A DNA stretch of 64,000 nucleotides, taken from Ancylobacter oerskovii (GTDB taxonomy: Bacteria > Pseudomonadota > Alphaproteobacteria > Rhizobiales > Xanthobacteraceae). The translations under genes were made by a program, and so were the position numbers. The stretch is from NCBI RefSeq assembly GCF_018390555.1, contig NZ_JAHBGB010000033.1, positions 186,001 through 250,000 on the forward strand, given 5' to 3'. Under the pieces are notes generated by a model. That model was not told the DNA's origin. It searched no databases and saw nothing but the letters and a program-made list of their open reading frames with translations. Below, in pieces: positions 35,771 to 47,368 of this stretch. How positions within the stretch are numbered: the first letter of the stretch is position 1; each line of letters opens with the position of its first letter.

Positions 35771-36484
35771 ATGCAAGCCTCCGTCACCCTGCCGTTTGCC
35801 TGGGCCTTTCCCTCGCCCGGCGCGTCCAAGCGCCGGCAGATCCTCGACGGCGCCGCGGGGGTGTTCCTGGCCTGCGGCTTCGACGGCGCCAGCATGGGCG
35901 AGATCGCCCGCGCGGCCGGGGTGTCGAAGGGCACGCTCTACACCTACTTCCCGTCGAAGGAAGAGCTCTTCCGCGCGCTGCTGCGCGAGAAATGCTCGGG
36001 CACCGCCGAGCGCTGCTTCCTGCTGGCGCCGGACGGCGAGGTGCGGGCGGAGCTGACGGCGGTGGCCCGCCGCTACATCGCGGCGATGGCCGAGCCGGAA
36101 TACATCGCCACGCTGCGGGTGGTGATCGGCGTCGCCGACAAGTTTCCCGCCATCGGCGCCGCCTATCACGAGGCGGGCATCGAGACCGCCGTGGCGCTGC
36201 TGCGCGACTGGCTCGCCGGCAAGGCCGCCCGCGGCGAGCTCGCCATGGAGGCGCCGGAGCTGGCGGCGCGGCAGTTCATCTGCAGCTGCTATGCCCAGAC
36301 CGTCACCCCCATGCTGTTCGGCCAGATGGACGCGCCGGCGCCGGAGGAGGTCGACCGCGCCATCCGCTTCACCGTCGACGCCTTCCTGCGTGCCTTCGGC
36401 CCGGCGGCGGAACGGGATCAGCCGGCCGCGCCCTCGCTCGCGCCCTCGCCCTGCGCGAACAGCGTCGCGAGCCCCTCGCGATAG
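35771..36484 (+). CDS. TetR/AcrR family transcriptional regulator
   Basis: 237 residues from ATG 35771; the ribosome-binding site is poor, and a longer frame begins upstream at 35588. The TetR HTH is clear: KRRQILDGAAGVFLACGFDGASMGEIARAAGVSKGTLYTYFPSKEELFRALL at about 18-70. The C-terminal helical domain, ending near LRAFGPAAE, resembles TetR_C_33/AcrR-like repressors. The final 22 residues are read through the 3' end of the convergent reductase gene (67-base tail-to-tail overlap). Targets are unknown; the divergent kup is a candidate only by position. Confidence 0.88.
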   Translation: MQASVTLPFAWAFPSPGASKRRQILDGAAGVFLACGFDGASMGEIARAAGVSKGTLYTYFPSKEELFRALLREKCSGTAERCFLLAPDGEVRAELTAVARRYIAAMAEPEYIATLRVVIGVADKFPAIGAAYHEAGIETAVALLRDWLAGKAARGELAMEAPELAARQFICSCYAQTVTPMLFGQMDAPAPEEVDRAIRFTVDAFLRAFGPAAERDQPAAPSLAPSPCANSVASPSR

Positions 36485-37284
36485 CTCGGAAAGGCGAGGT
36501 CGACGCCAAGCTCCCGCCGGAGCCGATCGTTGCGCACCCGGCGATTATCGGCCCAGAAGGACAGCGCCATCGCCGACATCGAGGCGGCGGCCTCCGCGAA
36601 GGGCACCGCGACCGGTTCCGGGCGGCCCAGCAGGCGGGCGGCGTGGCGCACCGGCGCGCAGGCCGGGGAGGGCTCGTCGTCCACCACATTGACCGCGCCG
36701 GAAAACCCCCGCCGGAAGGCGGCGTCGACGGCGCGGGCGATATCGTCGACATGGATGCGGTTGAACACCTGGCCCGGGCGCTCGATGCAGCGGGCGCTGC
36801 CATCGGCGACGTCGACCAGCGCATTGCGGCCGGGACCGTAGATGCCGCCGAGCCGTAGCACCGCCACCGGGCGGCCGGTGCGGGCGCCGAGCGCGGCCCA
36901 GCCGGCCTCGGCCTCGATGCGGCGACCGGCGCGGGGCTTGCCGCCATCGAGCCGGGCGCCCTCGTCGATCCAGGCGCCGGCGCTGTCGCCGTAGACGCCG
37001 ATGGTGGAGAGATAGACGATCGGCCCGGTGCCCTTGGCGAGCGCATCGGCGAGCGACGCCAGGAAGGGATCGCCCGCCTCCCCTGGCGCGGCGCTGACGA
37101 GAATCGCGGCCTCGCCGGCGGCGGCATCGGCGAGCAGGGAGGAATCCGGGGCGAGAAGGCGGACGGGGCCGGCGTCGCGCTCGCCTTTCCGCGTGGTGCC
37201 GAGAAGGCGGGAGAAGCGCGCGGCGAACAGGGCGGCATAGCCCCGGGCGCAGAAACCGTAGCCGAGGCAGATCAAGGTCGTCAC
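36418..37284 (-). CDS. YeeZ-like NAD(P)-dependent oxidoreductase/epimerase
   Basis: 288 residues from GTG 37284, which overlaps the queG stop by four bases (GTGA) with GGAG about nine bases upstream. The N-terminal nucleotide-binding loop is LICLGYGFCARGYAA; IVYLSTIGVYGDSAGAWIDE, LRLGGIYGPGRNAL and RIHVDDIARAVDAAF match extended atypical SDR proteins of the YeeZ group. The function is unknown; an epimerase or reductase acting on a nucleotide sugar is possible. It is the last gene of a three-gene coupled operon (GST-queG-this) and overlaps the convergent TetR gene by 67 bases. Confidence 0.8.
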   Translation of the reverse strand: MTTLICLGYGFCARGYAALFAARFSRLLGTTRKGERDAGPVRLLAPDSSLLADAAAGEAAILVSAAPGEAGDPFLASLADALAKGTGPIVYLSTIGVYGDSAGAWIDEGARLDGGKPRAGRRIEAEAGWAALGARTGRPVAVLRLGGIYGPGRNALVDVADGSARCIERPGQVFNRIHVDDIARAVDAAFRRGFSGAVNVVDDEPSPACAPVRHAARLLGRPEPVAVPFAEAAASMSAMALSFWADNRRVRNDRLRRELGVDLAFPSYREGLATLFAQGEGASEGAAG

Positions 37285-38426
37285 GCGGCATTCTCCAGCG
37301 AAGGATCCCATTCCGCCCGCACCGCGGCATCGGCCTCGGCCGGCACGTGGCGGGCGGCGAGGCGGGCGAAGACGGCGGGCGGCACAAGGCGCGACAGCGC
37401 CCAGACCGCCGCGCCGCGGATCAGCGGCTCGGGATCGGCGAGCAGGCGCTCGGCCTCCGGCGCCAGCGCCGGATCACCGGAATTGCCGATGGCGGTAAGC
37501 ACGTTGCGCAGGAACCGCACGCGGCCGGTCCGCTTGATCGGGCTCTTGGCGAAGCGGGCCCGGAAGGCACCGTCATCCAGCCGGGCGAGCTCCGCCAGCG
37601 CCGGGTTGCGGTTCTCCTCGCGGGCGGCGAGCCGCGCCTCGCGGCCGAGCGCGGCGAACTTGTTCCACGGACAGGCGGCGAGGCAATCGTCGCAGCCATA
37701 GATGCGGTTGCCGATGAGCGGGCGCAACGCGCGCGGGATCGGCCCCTTGTGCTCGATGGTGAGATAGGAGACGCAGCGGCGGGCATCGATCCGGTAGGGC
37801 GCCGGGAAGGCGCCGGTCGGGCAGGCGTCGAGGCAGGCGCGGCAGGAGCCGCAATGATCGCGCTCCGGCGCGTCGACCGGCAGCTCCAGCGTGGTGGCGA
37901 TGGCGCCGAGCAGCAGCCAGGAGCCCTTCTCGCGCGAGACCAGATTGGTGTGCTTGCCCTGCCAGCCGAGCCCCGCGCTCGCGGCGAGCGGCTTCTCCAT
38001 CAGCGGGGCGGTGTCGACGAACACCTTCACTTCCGCGCGCTCCGGGCCCCCGACGCGCGGCACCAGGCGCGAGCAGATGCGCTTCAGCTTGCCCTTGATC
38101 AGCTCGTGATAATCGTCGCCGCGGGCATAGACCGAGATGGCCGCGCGGGCCGGGTCCATCAGCGCGGCGCGGGGGTCCTCGTCCGGCCCGTAATTGAGGC
38201 CGAGCATGACGACGGAGCGGACGTCCGGCCACAGGGCGCGCGGGGAGGCGCGGCGCTCGGCCGTCTCGGTCATCCAGCCCATGTCGCCCTGGGCGCCGGA
38301 GGCCAGCCATTCGGCAAGGCGCGGCGCGGCGTGGGGAATGGCGTCGGCGGCACAGATGCCGACGGCGTCGAAGCCCTCGGCACGGGCGAGATCGACGATC
38401 AGCAGCCGGGCGGCGGCGGGGGTCAG
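37281..38426 (-). CDS. queG: Epoxyqueuosine reductase QueG
   Basis: About 381 residues. Two [4Fe-4S] motifs, CGSCRACLDACPTGAF and GCDDCLAACPWN, and the cobalamin-binding N-domain (GLNYGPDED, GRAISVYARG-like, LGWQGKHTNLVS) identify it. It carries out the last step of queuosine formation in tRNA wobble position 34. The C-terminal HEAT-like repeats are present. The best-fitting start is CTG 38426, overlapping the GST stop (CTGA) and giving LTPAAARLLIVDLARAEGFDAVGI, the normal QueG N-terminus; no ATG/GTG/TTG lies there. GTG 38552 would add 42 residues from inside the GST gene. Confidence 0.92.
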   Translation of the reverse strand: MTPAAARLLIVDLARAEGFDAVGICAADAIPHAAPRLAEWLASGAQGDMGWMTETAERRASPRALWPDVRSVVMLGLNYGPDEDPRAALMDPARAAISVYARGDDYHELIKGKLKRICSRLVPRVGGPERAEVKVFVDTAPLMEKPLAASAGLGWQGKHTNLVSREKGSWLLLGAIATTLELPVDAPERDHCGSCRACLDACPTGAFPAPYRIDARRCVSYLTIEHKGPIPRALRPLIGNRIYGCDDCLAACPWNKFAALGREARLAAREENRNPALAELARLDDGAFRARFAKSPIKRTGRVRFLRNVLTAIGNSGDPALAPEAERLLADPEPLIRGAAVWALSRLVPPAVFARLAARHVPAEADAAVRAEWDPSLENAA

Positions 38427-39112
38427 AAATCCAGATCCGCGTAGCAGGCGGCCGGCGGCATGCCCGCCATGGTCAGGGCGAGCAGCGGCCGGAAGGCCGG
38501 GCGCGACTTGATGCGCGCGTACCAGATCTTCGCCGTCTCGTCCTCGTTCCACGGCACGTCGCCCAGATAGTCGACGCAGGAAATATGCGCGGCCGCCGCG
38601 AGATCGGCATAGGAGAGCCGGTCGCCGGCCAGCCAGTTCCGCGTCTTCAGAAGCCAGCCGATATAGTGGAGATGATAGCGGATATTGGCGCGGGCGGCAC
38701 GGATGGCCGGCATGTCCGGCGGGCCGCCGCCCGCCTCGCGCGGCATGAAGCGCTTGTACACCTTCTCGCGCACCAGCGGCTCGGACACCTCGAAGTAGAA
38801 TTTCTCGTTGAACCACGCCATCAGGCGGCGCACCTCGACGCGCTCCTCCCGGCCGGTCGGCAGCAGGCGGCGGTCGCCCATCGCATGGCCATAGGTCTCG
38901 TCGAGATACTCGGCCGCGACGGTGCCGCCGGGCACCACCAACCCGTCCGCCTCGACCAGCACCGGCGTCTGGCCGGCGGGATCGAGCATCAGGAAACCCG
39001 GACGCCGTTCCCACACCCGCTCCTCGATGAGTTCGGGATCCATGCCCATTTCGCCCAGGGCGAGACGGATCATGCGCGAGAACTGGCAGAAGGGATGATG
39101 ATAAAGCTGCAT
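38423..39112 (-). CDS. Glutathione S-transferase family protein
   Basis: 229 residues. The N-terminal thioredoxin-like domain (MQLYHHPFCQFSRMIRLALGEMGM ... PAGQTPVLVEADGLVVPGGTVAAEYLDE) is followed by a helical C-terminal domain with LAGDRLSYADLAAAAHI, the GST N-capping/hydrophobic staple region. CxxS (CQFS) suggests a Cys- or Ser-type GST. The substrate is unknown. First gene of the GST-queG-reductase operon. Confidence 0.9.
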   Translation of the reverse strand: MQLYHHPFCQFSRMIRLALGEMGMDPELIEERVWERRPGFLMLDPAGQTPVLVEADGLVVPGGTVAAEYLDETYGHAMGDRRLLPTGREERVEVRRLMAWFNEKFYFEVSEPLVREKVYKRFMPREAGGGPPDMPAIRAARANIRYHLHYIGWLLKTRNWLAGDRLSYADLAAAAHISCVDYLGDVPWNEDETAKIWYARIKSRPAFRPLLALTMAGMPPAACYADLDF

Positions 39113-39329
39113 TGTCCGGGGAGCGCCGCGCGGCGGCCTGAAAAACGCCGTCCGCTGATCGGTCTAGAGGGGTTGCCGCGACATCGCAAGCGATGACGGC
39201 ATCAAGATGGCAGCACCGAGGGGGGTTGCCGATACGGCACGGCGCGCTTTTTTAGAGGTATCGTGTCCGAGCCGTTAACATGGATTGCGACGGGGAAACG
39301 CGTCGACAAGCAACAAAAGGGAGGATCTC

Positions 39330-39713
39330 ATGGCCGAAACACCGCAACACGGCGCCATCGTCTGGAACGAGCTGAACAGCCATGACGTCGAGGCCGCCAA
39401 GAGCTTCTACGGGCGGCTCATGGGCTGGGACTTCGTGCCGATGCCGGTCGGGGATCGCACCTACTGGGTGATCAAGAAGAACGGCGTCGACGTGGGCGGC
39501 ATGTTCGCGATGAACGGGCCGGAATTCGACAGCGTGCCGCCGCACTGGATGACCTATGTCGCCGTCGACGACGTCGATGCCAGCGTGAAGCAGGCCAAGG
39601 CCGCCGGCGGGCGGGCCCTCAAGGCCCCGTTCGACATTCCGGGCGTCGGGCGCATCGCCGTGGTGAAGGATGCCGAAGGCGCGGTAATGGGCTGGATCAC
39701 GCCGAAAATGTAA
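39330..39713 (+). CDS. VOC (glyoxalase/bleomycin-resistance) family protein
   Basis: 127 residues, a single VOC domain: GAIVWNELNSHDVEAAKSFYGRLMGWDFVPM, then HWMTYVAVDDVDASVKQAKAAGGRALKAPFDIPGVGRIAVVKDAEGAVMGWITP. It resembles small antibiotic- or aldehyde-handling VOC proteins; the substrate is unknown. ATG 39330 is preceded by GGGAGG at six bases. It stands alone, 146 bases before the TIM-barrel isomerase. Confidence 0.85.
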   Translation: MAETPQHGAIVWNELNSHDVEAAKSFYGRLMGWDFVPMPVGDRTYWVIKKNGVDVGGMFAMNGPEFDSVPPHWMTYVAVDDVDASVKQAKAAGGRALKAPFDIPGVGRIAVVKDAEGAVMGWITPKM

Positions 39714-39858
39714 GGCGGCTCAAGGCGCTGATGCCGCTGGGGCATTAGGCGTTTCCGACATTCGCATGTCATGTTGCGGGCGCAGGTGCGTCGCTCAGGC
39801 GGCGCGCCTGTGGCGTCCGACCGCCTATCAACCTGCGAAGCGAAGGAAAATCCGAACG

Positions 39859-40788
39859 ATGCAGATGCCCCTCCCGGCTTCCCCCATCCGTGCCTGTGGC
39901 TATTCCCTGCGTGAAGGCAGCCCCGAATTCGACGATCTGGGCCTCTCTCTCGACGAAGCGGAGGCGCTCGGCGTCGATGTGGTGGAGCTGCCGGTGTATG
40001 CGTGGCACCTCGTCATCGGCGGCCGGGTGCTCACCGACCGGCTGGCCGACCTCTCCCGCGCCCTTGCCGGCCGCCGGCTGGGCTATAGCGTCCACGGCCC
40101 GCTCGCCATCAACCTGATGGACCTTCCCGAGCGTCTGCCGCGCCACGAGGCGGTGCTGGAAGCCTCCATCGAGGTGGCCGGCACCATCGGCGCCGATCAT
40201 CTCGTCATCCATACCGGCGTGGTACGCGAGCCCGGCGACGACATCGAGGTCGCCTATGCCCGCCAGCGCGAGGCGCTGGCGGGCATAGGCGACAAGGCGG
40301 CCGCCGCCGGCATCACCCTGTGCGTGGAGAACATCTTCCGCTTCGTTGGCGCGCGCGAGACCGCGAGCCCCCTGAAGCTGGCCGGCGAGATCGCCGCCAT
40401 CGACCACGAGGCGGTGCGCGCGACGCTGGATGTGAGCCACGCCTATATACGCTGCGCCGAAACCCGGCACGACCCGCTGGCCGAGATCGCCGAGCTGGCG
40501 CCCTATGTCGCGCATCTGCACCTGCACGACAGCTTCGGCCGGCCGAAGGAGCTGTGGACCTACGATCCCGCCGAGGCCGCGGCGTTCGGCGAGGGCGACC
40601 TGCATCTGCCGATCGGCTGGGGCAGCATCGACTGGGCGGCGGTGGCCGCGGCGGCGCCGCTCGCCTCCGGCACGGTGGCGATCCTGGAGCTGAACCCGCG
40701 GCACTGGCGGGAAATCGGCGCGCAGATACCGGCGCTGCGGGCCGTGGCCGCCCGGTTTCGCGGGCTCGACGCCGCCGTGGCCGCCTGA
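39859..40788 (+). CDS. Sugar phosphate isomerase/epimerase (AP_endonuc_2 TIM barrel)
   Basis: 309 residues. VVELPVYAWHLVIGG, DHLVIHTGVV, ITLCVENIFRF, ATLDVSHAYI, HLHLHDSFG and AILELNPRHWREI supply the His/Glu/Asp metal ligands expected for xylose isomerase-like TIM barrels. The exact substrate cannot be given; neighbours are unrelated. AAGGA lies 11 bases before ATG 39859, a little far. Confidence 0.82.
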   Translation: MQMPLPASPIRACGYSLREGSPEFDDLGLSLDEAEALGVDVVELPVYAWHLVIGGRVLTDRLADLSRALAGRRLGYSVHGPLAINLMDLPERLPRHEAVLEASIEVAGTIGADHLVIHTGVVREPGDDIEVAYARQREALAGIGDKAAAAGITLCVENIFRFVGARETASPLKLAGEIAAIDHEAVRATLDVSHAYIRCAETRHDPLAEIAELAPYVAHLHLHDSFGRPKELWTYDPAEAAAFGEGDLHLPIGWGSIDWAAVAAAAPLASGTVAILELNPRHWREIGAQIPALRAVAARFRGLDAAVAA

Positions 40789-40858
40789 AGCGGAGGCCCG
40801 GGCCGCCCCGAAAGCCGCCTTTCCTCCGTCGCGGCTTCGATTCAGCCCGCCGGGGCTT

Positions 40859-40888
40859 CTTGCAGGCGCGTAACGCCGCCCCTATATC
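40859..40888 (+). promoter_or_regulatory. Sigma-32 (RpoH)-type promoter of dnaK
   Basis: CTTGCAG (40859-40865), 14 bases, then CCCTATAT (40880-40887) resembles the alphaproteobacterial RpoH consensus (CTTGAA / CCCCATAT). It lies about 140 bases before dnaK. I see no CIRCE element, so heat control here is probably by RpoH. Confidence 0.6.
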
Positions 40889-41028
40889 GGCGGCGAACGG
40901 CGCGAGGCAACGTGCCGTACCCAATCTATCGGGGGCCGGTCCGGGGGACGGCGTGGCGCGAGGCGCCGATGCCAGTCCTCTCCGGGTGCTCAACGAGGTC
41001 CGGCCGGCCTGCCAGAAGGAGAATGTGA

Positions 41029-42927
<1,899 letters not shown>

Positions 42928-42945
42928 CCGGCTTTCTCGAAAACC

Positions 42946-42977
42946 CCGCCCCGGGAGTCCGCTCCCGGGGCGGCTTT
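42946..42977 (+). terminator. Rho-independent terminator after dnaK
   Basis: A 12-bp G+C stem (C CGCCCCGGGAG / CTCCCGGGGCG G) with tetraloop TCCG is followed by CTTT. It sits 18 bases after the dnaK stop, so dnaJ is partly uncoupled or needs read-through. Confidence 0.75.
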
Positions 42978-43158
42978 GCAAGGATGAGGCGGGCAAGCCG
43001 CCGCCCGGATTCCCGGACGAGACCCGGCGAGCGCTTCTTCCGGCGGCAAGCTTCCTGCATGCAACGGGCCCGAACGTCCCGCCAGCCCCGCGTGTCCCGC
43101 AACGGACCCGATCTCACGGCTGGCCGGTGGGCAGAACGATTCGGCGGCACGGCGACCC

Positions 43159-44289
43159 ATGGCCAAGATCGACTATTACGAACTGCTCGAAGTGACCCGC
43201 ACCTGCTCGGACGGGGAGCTGAAATCGAGCTATCGCAAGCTCGCCATGAAGTGGCACCCGGACCGCAATCCCGGTGACGGCGAGGCGGAATCCCGCTTCA
43301 AGCAGATCAGCGAAGCCTATGACGTGCTGAAGGATCCGCAGAAGCGCGCCGCCTATGACCGCTTCGGCCATGCCGCCTTCGAGAATGGCGGCGGGGCCGG
43401 CGCCGGCTTCGGCAACGATTTCGCCTCCACCTTCTCCGACATCTTCGACGACCTGTTCGGCATGGGCGGCGGACGGCGCGGCGGACGCGGCACCGGGCGC
43501 GAGCGCGGCGCGGACCTGCGCTACAACATGGAAATCACGCTGGAGGAGGCGTATGGCGGCAAGGATGCCACCATCCACCTGCCGACCTCCATCACCTGCG
43601 AGGCCTGCACCGGCACCGGCGCCAAGCCGGGAACCCAGCCGACCACCTGCCGCACCTGCGGCGGCGCCGGGCGCGTGCGGCAGGCGCAGGGCTTCTTCAC
43701 GCTGGAGCGCACCTGCCCGAGCTGCCAGGGCCGCGGCCAGGTCATCGAGGACCCATGCCCGGCCTGCGCCGGCGCCGGGCGCGTGACCAAGGAGCGCACG
43801 CTCGAGGTCGCCATTCCCGCCGGCGTCGAGGACGGCACCCGCATCCGCCTCGGCGGCGAGGGCGAGGCCGGCGCACGCGGCGGCCCGGCGGGCGACCTCT
43901 ACATCTTCCTGTCCATCGCGCCGCACGACTTCTTCCAGCGCGACGGCGCCGACCTGTTCTGCCGGGCGCCGATCTCGATGGTGACCGCGGCGCTGGGCGG
44001 CTCCTTCGAGGTGCCGACCATCGACGGCGACAAGTCGAAGGTGAAGATTCCCGAGGGCACCCAGTCCGGCAAGCGCTTCCGCCTCGCCGGCAAGGGCATG
44101 CCGGTGCTGCGCACCCGCACCCGCGGCGACATGTATGTGCAGGTGGTGGTGGAGACGCCGCAGAACCTCACCCGCCGCCAGCGCGAGCTGCTGGCCGAGT
44201 TCGAGGAGGAATCCTCCAACGAGAACCATCCCGAGGCCCATGGCTTCTTCGCCAAGGTGAAGGACTTCTTCGCCGGCGACGCCGAATGA
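43159..44289 (+). CDS. dnaJ: Co-chaperone DnaJ (Hsp40)
   Basis: 376 residues. The J-domain has HPDRN (HPD at 33-35), followed by a G/F region ([12 protein letters not shown]), four CxxCxGxG zinc-finger repeats ([32 protein letters not shown]) and the C-terminal substrate domain. It stimulates DnaK ATPase and hands over clients. Confidence 0.97.
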   Translation: MAKIDYYELLEVTRTCSDGELKSSYRKLAMKWHPDRNPGDGEAESRFKQISEAYDVLKDPQKRAAYDRFGHAAFENGGGAGAGFGNDFASTFSDIFDDLFGMGGGRRGGRGTGRERGADLRYNMEITLEEAYGGKDATIHLPTSITCEACTGTGAKPGTQPTTCRTCGGAGRVRQAQGFFTLERTCPSCQGRGQVIEDPCPACAGAGRVTKERTLEVAIPAGVEDGTRIRLGGEGEAGARGGPAGDLYIFLSIAPHDFFQRDGADLFCRAPISMVTAALGGSFEVPTIDGDKSKVKIPEGTQSGKRFRLAGKGMPVLRTRTRGDMYVQVVVETPQNLTRRQRELLAEFEEESSNENHPEAHGFFAKVKDFFAGDAE

Positions 44290-44447
44290 CCCCATCGACG
44301 CATCGACGACGCCACCGCTTTCCCAATGTAACGGTTGCGTCATCGCGACGACTTAACATTGCCGGATAGTGCGCCTAGTCTTGCCGGATTGCGTTTCGCT
44401 CCCTTCATTCATGGCCGTTCGTTTCGGCGCCTTGGAACCTTAGTGGC

Positions 44448-45047
44448 ATGCTGCATCGCTCCTGCTCCGACAGCCCGAAATCACGTCCCGACGAAGTCCG
44501 TTTCCTCCAGTCCTGGCTCCAGGATCCGCTGCGCACCGGGGCGGTGTCGCCCTCCGGCCGCGCGCTGGCGCGCACCATGGCCGGTTATGTCGACCCGGAC
44601 GAAGACGGGCCGGTGATCGAGCTCGGGCCGGGTACCGGCCCGGTAACGGCGGCGCTGATCGCCCGCGGCGTGGCGCCCGAGCGTCTGGTGCTGATCGAAT
44701 ACAACCCGGAATTCTGCAACCTGCTGCAGGCGCGCTTTCCCGGCGCGACGGTGATCCGCGGCGACGCCTACGGCATCGCCAAGACGCTGGACGGGGTCAT
44801 CGACAAGCCGGCGACGGCGGTGGTCTCCTCGCTGCCGCTGTTCACCCGGCCGGTGACCGAGCGCCACAGCCTGCTCGACCAGGCCTTCGCCCTGTCGCGC
44901 CCGCAGGCGCCGTTCATCCAGTTCACCTATGCGGTGGTGTCCCCGGTGCCGCTGCAGTCGCAGCGCTTCGACGCCCATCGCAGCCCGCGCATCTGGGCCA
45001 ACCTGCCGCCGGCGCGGGTCTGGGTGTATCGTTCCCGCACCGCCTGA
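44448..45047 (+). CDS. pmtA: Phospholipid N-methyltransferase PmtA
   Basis: 199 residues, the length of rhizobial-type PmtA. DEVRFLQSWLQDPLRTGAVSPSGRALARTMAGYV is the family N-terminus and PVIELGPGTGPVTAALIARGV the SAM motif (KsgA-like fold). FIQFTYAVVSPVPL lies near the C-terminus. It probably methylates phosphatidylethanolamine towards phosphatidylcholine at the inner membrane. Some family members are annotated as rRNA adenine dimethylase-like. Confidence 0.85.
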   Translation: MLHRSCSDSPKSRPDEVRFLQSWLQDPLRTGAVSPSGRALARTMAGYVDPDEDGPVIELGPGTGPVTAALIARGVAPERLVLIEYNPEFCNLLQARFPGATVIRGDAYGIAKTLDGVIDKPATAVVSSLPLFTRPVTERHSLLDQAFALSRPQAPFIQFTYAVVSPVPLQSQRFDAHRSPRIWANLPPARVWVYRSRTA

Positions 45048-45130
45048 CAGCGGCCCGAGGCGGGAAGCGCCATCCGGCGCCCCGGGCCCGCCATCCGGCC
45101 CCTGTTGTCCACGCCTGCGCGGAGATTGCG

Positions 45131-45742
45131 ATGCGTCCTCCCAAGATCCTGGTTTTCGCCGGTTCGGTCCGTACCGGCTCCTATTCGGCGACGCTGGCGG
45201 CATTGGCGGCCAGGGAGCTCGCCCTGCTCGGCGCCGAGCCGGTGCGGATCTCGCTCGAGGACTATCCGCTGCCGATCTACGACGCCGACCTCGAGGCCGA
45301 GGACGGCGTGCCGCAGGCCGCCGAGCAGCTGCGCGAGCAGCTGGCGCTGGCCGACGGCGTGTTCATCGTGACGCCGGAATACAATGCCGCCGTGCCGCCG
45401 CTGCTGAAGAACGCCATCGACTGGGCCAGCCGCGCCAAGGGCGCAGGCAGTGGCAGCGCGTCGGGCGGCGGCGGGCACGACCCGTTCAAGGGGCCGGTCT
45501 TCGCCATCGGCTCGACCTCGCCGGGGGCGCTCGGCGGCTATCGGGCGGCGATGATGCTGCGCCAGGTGCTGGCGCTGGGCCTGAGCGCGCTGGTGCTCGC
45601 CGAGCAGGCGATGGTACCCGCCGCGCATCAGGCCTTCTCCGACGGCGGCGATTTCAAGGACGAACGCCAGCTCGACCGCTTGCGCGGAACGCTGCGCGCG
45701 CTTATCGACCAGTCGGCGCTGCGCGCGGGCCTGCGCGCCTGA
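45131..45742 (+). CDS. NADPH-dependent FMN reductase
   Basis: 203 residues with a flavodoxin-like fold: [18 protein letters not shown] (FMN phosphate loop) and [25 protein letters not shown] (family signature). [24 protein letters not shown] follows. A Gly/Ser-rich loop ([12 protein letters not shown]) lies just after the signature and is longer than usual. It reduces flavins or quinones in the cytoplasm. It sits 28 bases before pyrF. Confidence 0.88.
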   Translation: MRPPKILVFAGSVRTGSYSATLAALAARELALLGAEPVRISLEDYPLPIYDADLEAEDGVPQAAEQLREQLALADGVFIVTPEYNAAVPPLLKNAIDWASRAKGAGSGSASGGGGHDPFKGPVFAIGSTSPGALGGYRAAMMLRQVLALGLSALVLAEQAMVPAAHQAFSDGGDFKDERQLDRLRGTLRALIDQSALRAGLRA

Positions 45743-45770
45743 GGCAATTGGCGCCGACTGGAGACCGCCG

Positions 45771-46478
45771 ATGAGCTTGCCCGTTCCCGATCCGCGCGAC
45801 CGGCTGATCGTCGCCCTCGACCTGCCCTCACTGCGGGCGGCGGAGGACATCGTCTCGAAACTGGGCGACACCGTCAGCTTCTACAAGATCGGCTACGAGC
45901 TCGGCTTCGCCGGCGGCCTCGGCTTCGCCCGCGAGCTGATCGGCGAGGGCAAGAAGGTCTTCATCGACTTCAAGCTGCACGACATCGGCAACACGGTGGC
46001 CAAGGGCGTGGCGAGCGTCGCCCATATGGGCGCCAGCTTCCTCACCGTGCACGCCTATCCCCAGACCATGCGGGCGGCGATGGAAGGCAAGGGCGCGAGC
46101 CCGCTGCGCATCCTCGCCGTGACCGTGCTCACCTCCTATGACGAGGCGGATCTCGCGGAAGCCGGCTACGCCCAGGGCGTCGACGCCACGGTGCGCCGGC
46201 GCGTCGAGCAGGCCGGCGAGATCGGCATAGACGGCATCGTCTGCGCCCCGACCGACGCGACCATGGTGCGCGAGGTTCTCGGCCCGCGCCGCGCCATCGT
46301 CACCCCCGGCGTGCGCCCGGCCGGCTCGGCCGCCGGCGACCAGAAGCGCATCGCCACCCCCGCCGTCGCCATCCGGGCCGGCGCCGACCATCTGGTGGTC
46401 GGCCGGCCGATCGTCGCCTCGCCGGATCCCGCCGCCGCCGCCCGGGCGGTGCAGGCGGAGATCGCCGCGGCCCTCTAG
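45771..46478 (+). CDS. pyrF: Orotidine-5'-phosphate decarboxylase
   Basis: 235 residues, a TIM barrel. The catalytic loop [14 protein letters not shown] (Asp-Lys-Asp) and ITPGVRP-type phosphate-binding blocks ([21 protein letters not shown]) are present. It makes UMP in the last step of pyrimidine synthesis. The start [20 protein letters not shown] is normal. A dihydroorotase gene lies in the same window (52448), but they are not in one operon. Confidence 0.97.
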   Translation: MSLPVPDPRDRLIVALDLPSLRAAEDIVSKLGDTVSFYKIGYELGFAGGLGFARELIGEGKKVFIDFKLHDIGNTVAKGVASVAHMGASFLTVHAYPQTMRAAMEGKGASPLRILAVTVLTSYDEADLAEAGYAQGVDATVRRRVEQAGEIGIDGIVCAPTDATMVREVLGPRRAIVTPGVRPAGSAAGDQKRIATPAVAIRAGADHLVVGRPIVASPDPAAAARAVQAEIAAAL

Positions 46479-46542
46479 ACCGACCCGGGCGCACGGCGTT
46501 CCGGCGCCCGGCCTTTCCCGACAGACGGAAGGTTTCGACAAC

Positions 46543-47166
46543 ATGGCCAAGGGTTACTGGATCAGCCGCATCGACGTCCACGACGCGGAAGCCTACAAGC
46601 CCTATGTGGCCGGCGCGGATGCCGCCATCGCCGCCCATGGCGGGCGTTTCCTGGTGCGCGGCGGCACCTTCGAGGCCCCCGAGGGCGTGGCGCGCTCGCG
46701 CAATGTGGTGGTCGAGTTCAAGGACTACGAGACGGCGCTCGCCTGCTTCCGCTCGCCGGAATACCAGGCCGCCTATGCACACCGCCTCGCCTCCTCCACC
46801 GGCGAGCACATCGTCGTCGAGCAGTATGAGGGCCACCAGCCGGCGGCCGGCGTGATCGACGGGCCGGCAAGCGGTCCCGGCACCGCCTATTGGGTGATGC
46901 GCATCGACGTGCACGACGCCGAGGGTTACAAGCCCTATATCGCCGCCGACGCCATCGCGGTGGAGAAGGCCGCGGCCTGGTTCCTGGTGCGCGGCGGCCG
47001 GCACGAGGCGGTGCACGGCCCCGCCCGCTCGCGCAACGTCGTCCTTGCGTTCAAGGACTACGAGACCGCCCGCGCCGCCTATCATTCGCCCGAGTACCAG
47101 GCGGCACTCGCCTTCCGCAAGGCGGCGGCGGAAGCGGAGGTGATCATCGTCCACGGCGCCGAATAG
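46543..47166 (+). CDS. Tandem DUF1330 protein
   Basis: 207 residues made of two consecutive DUF1330 (ABM-fold, about 95 residues) domains. Domain 1 runs from [25 protein letters not shown] to [10 protein letters not shown]; domain 2 from [25 protein letters not shown] to EVIIVHGAE. Repeated blocks include FLVRGG, ARSRNVV, FKDYETA and SPEYQAA. Most DUF1330 proteins have one domain, so this looks like an internal duplication that fuses the usual dimer. The function is unknown. Confidence 0.85.
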   Translation: MAKGYWISRIDVHDAEAYKPYVAGADAAIAAHGGRFLVRGGTFEAPEGVARSRNVVVEFKDYETALACFRSPEYQAAYAHRLASSTGEHIVVEQYEGHQPAAGVIDGPASGPGTAYWVMRIDVHDAEGYKPYIAADAIAVEKAAAWFLVRGGRHEAVHGPARSRNVVLAFKDYETARAAYHSPEYQAALAFRKAAAEAEVIIVHGAE

Positions 47167-47368
47167 GCGGATCTCACGCAAATGTGCCGGCACCGGACGG
47201 ATTCGCCCGGCCGGATATCCGCCGGCTGTGGACAAGGCTGACGGCTTCTGCTATCTGCGCACACCTCGATCGGCCGATGTGCCGTCCCAGCGCCTTTTCC
47301 GGGACGTGCCTCCCCCGATCTACGACATCAACGCATACGCGATAGCGCAGGCACGAAGAGGAAGACAC

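Noticed and set aside
40789..41028. CIRCE operator for HrcA upstream of dnaK
   Set aside because: No TTAGCACTC-N9-GAGTGCTAA-like sequence; an RpoH promoter explains the region.
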